Assembly: GCA_963715285.1 (NCBI GenBank)
Contig: CAVQRU010000003.1
Coordinates: 83,878-147,877, forward strand
Source: Sva-07 sp963715285
Lineage (GTDB): Bacteria > Actinomycetota > Acidimicrobiia > Acidimicrobiales > Ilumatobacteraceae
DNA: 64,000 nucleotides
Direction of reading: 5' to 3'
Of this stretch, positions 58,237-64,000 are shown one piece after another; position 1 is the first letter of the stretch; the number at the start of each line of letters is the position of its first letter. A program made the translations under genes and the position numbers. The notes beneath the pieces are model-generated. The model saw only the letters and a program-made list of their open reading frames with translations. It made no database searches and had not been told where the DNA came from.

Positions 58237-58965
58237 ATGACGGTCGACCCGACGAACGTTTTCGCCGCACCCGACGCCCGCCCGACCGTGACCGTCGAGG
58301 TCTGGTCCGACGTGGTGTGCCCCTGGTGCTACATCGGCAAGCGGCGCTTCGCCTCGGGACTCGCCCTGGCGCACGAGCAGCTCGCCCACGACGGCCTCGA
58401 CGTCGACATCGACGTGTCGTACCACCCCTACCAGCTCGACCCGACCGCCTCGCCGGGCGTGTCCGGCCCGGTGGTCGACGCCTACGCCAGGAAGTTCGGG
58501 GGGATCGAACGCGCCGAGGCGATCATCGCCAACGTGTCGGCGACGGCGGCGGAGGTGGGCCTCGAGTTCCACATGGACAAGGCGCTGCGGGCGAACACGT
58601 TGCTCGCCCACCGGGTGATCTGGCTGGCTGCCCAGCCCGACTCGCCGGTTGCACAGGACGTCGTGAAGGAACGGCTGCTCAAGGCGTACTTCACCGACGG
58701 ACTCGACATCGGCGACCCCGACGTGCTCGCCGACTGTGCCGCCGAGGTGGGATTCGGACGCGAGGCCGTCGTCGCGTTCCTCGACTCGGACCGGGGGACG
58801 GCCGAGGTCGCCGACGAGCTGCGGTTCGCACACGAGAACGGGATCACGGCGGTGCCGACGTACGTGATCAACGGCCGGTGGGCGGTGCCGGGCGCCCAGG
58901 AACCCGAGACGTTCGCGCAGGTGTTGCGCAAGATGGCCGCGCAGGCGGTCGCCGAGCCTGCGTGA
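58237..58965 (+). CDS. DsbA family oxidoreductase (FrnE-like)
   Basis: 242 aa, cytosolic (no signal peptide). The thioredoxin-fold active site is CPWC (C28/C31) in WSDVVCPWCYIGKRRF, with the cis-Pro loop GITAVPTYVINGRW near 210 and an alpha-helical insert between. This is the FrnE/2-hydroxychromene-isomerase-like DsbA group, disulfide enzymes with redox or stress roles. Its stop and the menH ATG share one base (TGATG), so it is co-translated with the menaquinone gene menH; a functional link is not obvious. Confidence 0.9.
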   Translation: MTVDPTNVFAAPDARPTVTVEVWSDVVCPWCYIGKRRFASGLALAHEQLAHDGLDVDIDVSYHPYQLDPTASPGVSGPVVDAYARKFGGIERAEAIIANVSATAAEVGLEFHMDKALRANTLLAHRVIWLAAQPDSPVAQDVVKERLLKAYFTDGLDIGDPDVLADCAAEVGFGREAVVAFLDSDRGTAEVADELRFAHENGITAVPTYVINGRWAVPGAQEPETFAQVLRKMAAQAVAEPA

Positions 58966-59729
58966 TGCGTCACGACGCCGTCACGCCCGGCGATCGCTTC
59001 GTGTTCGCCCACGGTTTCACGCAGACCGCCCGCTCGTGGTCCCGGTTCGGTCGACTGCTGCAAGCACACCGTCACGGCGCCGAGATCCGAGCCGTCGACC
59101 TCCCCGGCCACGGCGACGCTCCCCCGCCGGCCGACAGCGACCTCTGGGCGAGCGCCGATCGGCTCGTGGCCGCCGGTGGTCACGGGTGCTACGTCGGCTA
59201 CTCGATGGGAGGCCGGGTGTCGTTGCATGCTGCGCTCCGCCATCCGGACTCGGTGCTCGCGCTGGTGTTGGTCGGGGCGACCGCCGGCATCGATGACGAC
59301 GCGGAACGCGCCGATCGACGCAGGGCCGACGAACGTCTCGCCGATCACATCGAGTCGGTGGGGGTCGAGGCCTTCATCGACGAGTGGCTGCGCAACCCGC
59401 TGTTCGCCGGGCTGACTGCCGAGACGTCGCAGCGCGACGATCGGCTCCGCAACACCGCCGCCGGGCTCGCCTCGAGCCTGCGGTCGACCGGCACCGGAAC
59501 CCAGCAGCCGCTCTGGGACCGGCTGCACGAGATCTCCGCCCCGGTGCTCGTGCTCGCCGGCGAACACGACACCAAGTTCCGCGAGATCGGCGAGCGCATG
59601 ACGGACTCGCTGCCCGACTCAACGTTCCGTGTGATCCCCGACGCCGGGCACTCGGTGCACCTCGAGCAACCGGAAGCGACCGCCCGGGCGCTCGACGAGT
59701 GGTTGCTCAGAGCACCAGACCGACGGTGA
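58965..59729 (+). CDS. menH: Alpha/beta hydrolase, probable MenH (SHCHC synthase)
   Basis: 254 aa. It has FVFAHGFTQTARSW as oxyanion loop, AVDLPGHGDAPPP, nucleophile S80 in GYSMGGR, and a C-terminal DAGHSVHLEQP His. HGFTQTxxSW and GYSMGGR are characteristic of MenH, which eliminates pyruvate from SEPHCHC after MenD. Its place between menD and menA supports this, although MenH-like hydrolases are easily confused. The last 23 bases overlap menA tail-to-tail. Confidence 0.82.
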   Translation: MRHDAVTPGDRFVFAHGFTQTARSWSRFGRLLQAHRHGAEIRAVDLPGHGDAPPPADSDLWASADRLVAAGGHGCYVGYSMGGRVSLHAALRHPDSVLALVLVGATAGIDDDAERADRRRADERLADHIESVGVEAFIDEWLRNPLFAGLTAETSQRDDRLRNTAAGLASSLRSTGTGTQQPLWDRLHEISAPVLVLAGEHDTKFREIGERMTDSLPDSTFRVIPDAGHSVHLEQPEATARALDEWLLRAPDRR

Positions 59730-60567
59730 CCAGCGCGCCCCAGACCAGCTGCAACCGGCCCGTCTCTCCGAGCACGGAGATCAGGGCGGGCCCGACCGCT
59801 CCGTCGAGCACGGTCCGTGCGGGCCGGATCGCGAGCGGCAGCGCCAGGAAGCCGAGCAACACGGGAACCTGCCAGGCCGCCACCACGGCGCTGAGCAGGA
59901 AGGCAGTTGCGATCAGCAGTACGTAGAACCAACGGGTGCGCCGGTCGCCGAGCCGGACCGCGAGCGTCTGCTTGCCGACCTCCCGGTCGGTGGGTATGTC
60001 GCGGAGATTGTTGATCACCAGCAGTGCACAGGCGAGCGACCCGACCGCCGAGCCGATCACGAGCGACATGGCCGTCACCGATTCGATCGCGGCGTAGGTC
60101 GTGCCGGCGGTCGCGACCAGGCCGAAGAAGACGAACACGAACACCTCACCGAGCCCCATGTAGCCGTACGGCCTCGGACCACCGGTGTAGAACCATCCGG
60201 CAGCGATCGCCGCCGCGCCGACGACGAGCAGCCAGAGCGATGTCGACAGGGCGATCGCGAGGCCGGCCACCGCGGCGACCCCGAACGACAGCAGCGCCGC
60301 CTTCTTGACCGCCGACGCCGAGGCGAGACCACTGGCGACCAGTCGGGTGGGACCGACCCGCACGTCGTCGGTGCCACGGACGCCGTCGCTGTAGTCGTTG
60401 GCGTAGTTGACGCCCACCTGGAGGGCGAGGCTGACGAGCAGGGCCGCGGCGACACGCCACCACACGACGTCGGTCGGCTCACCGACGGCGACGGCGGCAC
60501 CGACGGCGACCGGAACGACGGCGGCGGGCAGGGTCCGGGGACGCGCTCCGGTGATCCAAGGATTCAT
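59707..60567 (-). CDS. menA: 1,4-dihydroxy-2-naphthoate polyprenyltransferase
   Basis: 286 aa UbiA-family membrane enzyme with about nine helices. The first Asp-rich motif is NYANDYSDG followed by DDVRVGP; the second is NNLRDIPTDREVGKQTLAVRLG. It attaches the polyprenyl tail to DHNA to make demethylmenaquinone. The N-terminus MNPWITGARPRTLPAAVVPV is typical. It is divergent from the amidase gene by 20 bp and convergent with menH, overlapping it by 23 bp. Confidence 0.95.
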   Translation of the reverse strand: MNPWITGARPRTLPAAVVPVAVGAAVAVGEPTDVVWWRVAAALLVSLALQVGVNYANDYSDGVRGTDDVRVGPTRLVASGLASASAVKKAALLSFGVAAVAGLAIALSTSLWLLVVGAAAIAAGWFYTGGPRPYGYMGLGEVFVFVFFGLVATAGTTYAAIESVTAMSLVIGSAVGSLACALLVINNLRDIPTDREVGKQTLAVRLGDRRTRWFYVLLIATAFLLSAVVAAWQVPVLLGFLALPLAIRPARTVLDGAVGPALISVLGETGRLQLVWGALVTVGLVL

Positions 60568-60587
60568 GTGTGCGCCATGATGGGGCC

Positions 60588-61994
60588 ATGACAGAGCTGT
60601 GGCAACTGGGAGCGCTCGAATTGGCCGGAAAGATCCGCGGCCGCGAGGTGTCGAGCCGGGAGGTGCTCGAGGCGCACCTGGAGCGCGTCGAGGCGTGCAA
60701 CGGGTCGCTCAACGCGATCGTGCGGGTGCTCACCGACGAGGCGCTCGCCGCTGCCGACCGGGCCGACGAGGCCGTGGCGAGTGGCGCCGAGCTCGGCGTG
60801 CTCCACGGTGTGCCGTGCACGGTCAAGGAGAACATCGACGTCGCCGGCACGCCGACCACGAACGGGGTCACCGCGCTCGCCGACGCGGTCGCGTCGATCG
60901 ATGCGCCCACCGTCGAGCGGATGCGGGCAGCGGGCGCAATCCCCTTCGCCCGCACCAACCTCCCCGATTTCGGGCTGCGGGTCCACACCGATTCCCAGTT
61001 GCACGGCCCGACCCGGAACCCGTGGAATCCGAACGTCACTGCGGGCGGTTCGAGCGGTGGCGAAGGGTCCTCGATCGCCTCCGGGATGAGTCCGATCGGT
61101 CTCGGCAACGACATCGGTGGGTCGTTGCGCAACCCGGCCCACTGCTGCGGCATCTCGTCGCTGAAGCCGACGGTCGGCGTGATCCCGATGGCCACGGTGG
61201 TGCCGCCCGAGGACATGGGCCTGTCGGCGCAGCTGATGGTGGTGGAAGGGCCGATGGCGCGGCAGGTCGCCGACGTGCGCGCCGGGCTCGAGGTCCTCGC
61301 CGGTCAGCACTGGCGCGACCCTCGCAGCGTCACGGCCACGCTGACCGACACGGCACCGGGTGAGCGGCTGCGCATCGCCGTGCTCGTCGATCCCCCCGGC
61401 GGGTCCACCGATCCCGGGATCGGTGGTGCGATCCGTGCGGTCGCCGACCGGCTGGCCGACGCCGGCCACGACGTCGTCGAGGCAACCCCGCCCGGCTACG
61501 AGCAGACCGTCGATCTGTGGCGACGGCTCATGATCGACGACGTCCGCGCCGAACGCGAGCTGCTGGGGATGGTGCTCGGCGCCGACGCCCTCACCCTCCT
61601 GGACAACTTCGACGCGTCGTCGGGGCCGACCACCGTGCCCGACGTCCAACACCTCCACGTCGAGCGGTACGGGCTGATGCGGGCATGGGCCGAGTTCCAT
61701 CAGGAGTACCCGGTGATGATCTCGCCGACATGGGCGCAGCGGGCGTTCGCGCCCGGCGCCGATCTCGACTCCGAGTCCGGCGTCGAGATGATGACCGACA
61801 CGATCCGCCCGGTGATCCCGTCGAACCTCCTCGGCACGCCGGCAGCGGTGACGCCCGCCGGCGTCGTCGACGGCCTGCCCGTCGGCGTTCAGGTAATGGG
61901 CGATCGGTTCACGGACCTCCGCGTGCTGAGGATCGCCGCCGAGATCGAGGCACTGGTCGGCGCGATCACCCCGATCGACCCGATCACGTCGTGA
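60588..61994 (+). CDS. Amidase signature family enzyme
   Basis: 468 aa. The catalytic triad is visible: K80 in CTVKENIDVAG, cis-Ser S155 in GGSSGGEGSS and nucleophile S179 in GNDIGGSLRNPA. The sequence resembles general aliphatic/aryl amidases rather than GatA, since no other gat gene is present and the C-terminal part differs. Its stop overlaps the menE start by four bases (GTGA), so it is co-translated with menE without an evident pathway link. Confidence 0.9.
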   Translation: MTELWQLGALELAGKIRGREVSSREVLEAHLERVEACNGSLNAIVRVLTDEALAAADRADEAVASGAELGVLHGVPCTVKENIDVAGTPTTNGVTALADAVASIDAPTVERMRAAGAIPFARTNLPDFGLRVHTDSQLHGPTRNPWNPNVTAGGSSGGEGSSIASGMSPIGLGNDIGGSLRNPAHCCGISSLKPTVGVIPMATVVPPEDMGLSAQLMVVEGPMARQVADVRAGLEVLAGQHWRDPRSVTATLTDTAPGERLRIAVLVDPPGGSTDPGIGGAIRAVADRLADAGHDVVEATPPGYEQTVDLWRRLMIDDVRAERELLGMVLGADALTLLDNFDASSGPTTVPDVQHLHVERYGLMRAWAEFHQEYPVMISPTWAQRAFAPGADLDSESGVEMMTDTIRPVIPSNLLGTPAAVTPAGVVDGLPVGVQVMGDRFTDLRVLRIAAEIEALVGAITPIDPITS

Positions 61995-63049
61995 CGTCGC
62001 CCGGCCGCCTGGTCGCCGTCGACCGATCCGGCGGTGTCGGGTTCGTCGACGAGCTCCGGCGGGTCTGGGACCGCGGCGACGCAGCGTTCCCGGTCGACCA
62101 GCGCCTCCCGGCGTCCGCCAGGGCGGCCGTGTGCGCAGCGATGCGGGTGGGTGATCCCGTCGAGCCGGGCGATGCGCTGGTGGTCGCGACCAGCGGATCG
62201 ACCGGTGAACCGAAAGGTGTCGTGCTCACCCACGACGCGGTCGCCGCCTCCGCGGCGGCGACCTCCGCACGGCTGGGTGTGACCGCGCACGACCACTGGC
62301 TGGCGTGCCTCCCGTTGTCGCACGTCGGCGGCCTGTCGGTCGTGACTCGGGCGTTGCACTCCGGCACCCGGCTCACCGTGTTGCCCGGCTTCGACGCCGA
62401 TGCCGTCAACTCGTCGGACGCCACACTGGTGTCGCTGGTCGCCACCGCGCTCCCACGGGTCCGGACCGAACGGTTCCGCACGATCGTGCTCGGCGGGAGC
62501 CGCCCACCGGTCGACCGACCGGCCAACTGCGTCACGACCTACGGCATGACGGAGACCGGCAGCGGCGTGGTCTACGACGGTGTGCCCCTCGATGGCGTCG
62601 AGGTGCAGATCGACGATCGCGGTGAGATCCGGCTGCGCTGTCCGATGCTGCTGCGGTGCTACCGCGACGGCTCCACACCCGTCGACGCCGACGGCTGGTT
62701 CCCCACCGGCGACCTGGGGCGATGGCTCGACGACGGACGACTGCACGTCGAGGGACGGCGCGGTGACCTGATCATCACCGGCGGCGAGAACGTCTGGCCC
62801 GAAGCCGTCGAGGCCGCACTGGCCGACCATCCCGGTGTGGCGGAGGTGATGGTGCGCGGCGTCGACGACGACGAGTGGGGTCAGATCGTCGAGGCCGTCG
62901 TCGTCCCCGTCGGCGATCCGCCGTCGCTGGCGTCGTTGCGCAGCCACGTCAAGGAGCACCATCCCGCCTTCATGGCCCCGCGCCGGCTCGAGATCGTGGA
63001 GTCGCTCCCCCGGACCTCGATCGGCAAGCTCCGGCGCGGTTGCGAGGGG
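61991..63049 (+). CDS. menE: o-Succinylbenzoate-CoA ligase, 3' end unresolved
   Basis: About 350 recognisable residues, the short actinobacterial MenE size. It makes OSB-CoA via an adenylate. Motifs: VVATSGSTGEPKGVVLTH, LPLSHVGGLSVV, TTYGMTETGSGVVYDG, WFPTGDLGRW, GDLIITGGENVWPEAVEAAL and PRTSIGKLRR, which ends at 63037. A stop would normally follow within a few codons, but this frame stays open to 63976, running antisense through the entire SDR gene. A one-base shift near the end would stop at 63088-63090. I close the feature where homology ends. The start is a GTG in GTGA overlap with the amidase stop. Confidence 0.82.
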
Positions 63050-63802
63050 TCAGCCTGCGGCGGCGGCGACGCCGGCGCCGCCGTCGATGACGTACGTCTC
63101 GCCGGTGATCCAGCTCGCGAGATCGCTGGCGAGAAACGTCGCGAGATTGGCGATGTCCTGCGGCTCGCCAAGACGACGCAACGGCATCCGAGCGGCGAGT
63201 TGTTCACCGAAGTTGTCGACGAGGAACGCGGCGAAGTCGGTTGCGACGAGTCCGGGCGCGATGCCGACCACTCGGGTCGGGCCGAGCTCCGAGGCGAGCT
63301 GGCGCGTCATGTGGATCAGCGCCGCCTTGGTGAGGTTGTAGATGCCGAGGCCGCCGCCGTCGGTGCGCAGACCGCCGACCGAGGCGATGTTGATGATCGT
63401 GCCGGGCGTGTCCTTGAACGACTGTTCCCAGGCCGCCTTGGACCACAGCAGCGGCGCTTCGAGGTTGACCTGGAACGTCTTGTCGTAGCGTCCCTTGTCG
63501 ACGTCGAGTGTGCGGCCGTAGTACGGGTTGGTCGCCGCGTTGTTCACGAGAATGTCGAGGCCGCCGAAGCGTTCGATCGTCGCCGATACCGCGCGTTCGC
63601 CGGCGTCGGCGTCGCCGGCGTTCGCCGCGAAGATCTCGACCTCGCCCGTCATCTCGGCCGCCGCTGCCTCGAGTTGGTCCTGCTTTCGGCTGTTGATCAT
63701 CACCTTGGCGCCCGAGGAGGCGAGCGACGCTGCGATGGCCTTGCCGATGCCCTTCGATGCGCCGGTGACGAGTGCGACCTTGCCGTCGAGTGTGATCTCC
63801 AT
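63050..63802 (-). CDS. Short-chain dehydrogenase/reductase
   Basis: 250 aa classical SDR. Motifs: LVTGASKGIGKA (12-23), NNAATNPYYG, NIAS, catalytic YNLTK and PGLVATDF; WITGETYVIDGGAGV ends the domain. The tolerance for AT instead of AG after NNA and the overall sequence fit the mycobacterial FabG-like/3-hydroxyacyl-CoA dehydrogenase group, but the substrate is unknown. ATG 63802 has TAGCTT 8 nt upstream. It lies tail-to-tail with menE. Confidence 0.92.
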   Translation of the reverse strand: MEITLDGKVALVTGASKGIGKAIAASLASSGAKVMINSRKQDQLEAAAAEMTGEVEIFAANAGDADAGERAVSATIERFGGLDILVNNAATNPYYGRTLDVDKGRYDKTFQVNLEAPLLWSKAAWEQSFKDTPGTIINIASVGGLRTDGGGLGIYNLTKAALIHMTRQLASELGPTRVVGIAPGLVATDFAAFLVDNFGEQLAARMPLRRLGEPQDIANLATFLASDLASWITGETYVIDGGAGVAAAAG

Positions 63803-63810
63803 GGCCGCCG

Positions 63811-63816
63811 AAGCTA
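63811..63816 (-). promoter_or_regulatory. -10 TAGCTT for the SDR
   Basis: TAGCTT, 8 nt before the ATG at 63802. Confidence 0.45.
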
Positions 63817-63941
63817 CGTGGGCGGCGCGGGTCAGTGCGAACCGATGAACTCGAACTCGGGGAACATCGCCGCGGCGTCGACCAACCCAGCGCGCAACAC
63901 CCGGTGTCCGACTCCATGTGGTGCGCCGACGGGAGAGCGCC

Positions 63942-64000
63942 TCACGCCAGCCGGCCGAGGCCCTGGCGGGCCGTGAGCTGGCGGACGATCACCACCTGTG
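63942..64000 (-). CDS. C-terminal end of an unidentified leftward gene
   Basis: The last 18 codons before a TGA at 63942-63944 read QVVIVRQLTARQGLGRLA. The composition is protein-like and the spacing to the SDR (139 bp) would fit a preceding gene on the same strand, but the fragment is too short to name. Nothing convincing is seen between it and the SDR. Confidence 0.35.
   Translation of the reverse strand, partial: QVVIVRQLTARQGLGRLA

Noticed and set aside
56703..58964. A long rightward open frame antisense to menD and running into menH.
   Set aside because: Only the part from 58965 has family motifs; the rest is the complement of menD.
60588..61994. gatA (Glu-tRNA amidotransferase subunit A).
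   Set aside because: No gatB or gatC nearby, and the sequence beyond the triad resembles general amidases.
63803..63941. A short leftward frame ending at 63832 (… MFPEFEFIGSH).
   Set aside because: About 36 codons with no clear start or promoter hexamer; not enough to call a gene.

Overview
The window is 64 kb of GC-rich chromosomal DNA (roughly two thirds G+C by eye), packed almost without gaps. The gene content points to a free-living actinobacterium, most likely class Acidimicrobiia (Ilumatobacter-like): menaquinone genes, a heme A synthase, a DinG-type helicase next to uppS/recO/glyS, PPK2, a CAP-domain secreted protein followed by ITGWF-type repeats, DUF2510 and excalibur-type proteins, and many GTG starts with GTGA/ATGA overlaps. 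The taxon is inferred from family content; no rRNA or tRNA gene is present. No stretch over 300 bases lacks a gene, and I see no phage, IS element, CRISPR array or replication origin.

Left third (1-20.7 kb): the end of a LivH-type permease with an unusual extracytoplasmic N-terminal domain, ctaA, an AttH-like protein, an SDR behind a 21-codon leader ORF, an excalibur lipoprotein, a methyltransferase, a histidine phosphatase, a heterodimeric ABC exporter, an S58 peptidase coupled to panC, a CPBP protease, the CAP/ITGWF protein, a diverged ProA-like dehydrogenase divergent from an MBL hydrolase, and a LysM lipoprotein.

Middle (20.7-46.4 kb): gltB-gltD; lipid and hydroxy-acid enzymes; a GntR regulator divergent from aconitase; trpF-trpB-trpA, separated from an ABM-trpC pair by an oppositely oriented ppk2; glyS; recO; and a divergent pair made of a degenerate UppS paralogue and a UppS lacking its C-terminal RxG tail. 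dinG, a class I FBP aldolase and an ECH/hydrolase pair follow.

Right part (46.4-64 kb): fadD; a response regulator divergent from a histidine kinase-GerMN lipoprotein pair (MtrAB-LpqB-like); era; MaoC plus acyl-CoA synthetase; then a menaquinone cluster with menG(ubiE), menF, menD, menH, menA and menE. menB and menC are not in the window. A FrnE/DsbA-like protein and an amidase are interspersed.

Three things stand out. First, the uppS region looks like a two-subunit cis-prenyltransferase, with catalytic motifs in one gene and the C-terminal RxG tail in its neighbour. Second, 27 start codons have a TANNNT -10 hexamer ending 6-9 nt upstream, so much of this DNA is probably expressed from leaderless mRNAs; several divergent pairs share or overlap these elements. 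Third, intergenic DNA carries several repeat families: a GGGGTC palindrome in three places, an exact 30-bp repeat upstream of glyS, a 61-bp tandem repeat and a 17-bp five-copy tandem array.
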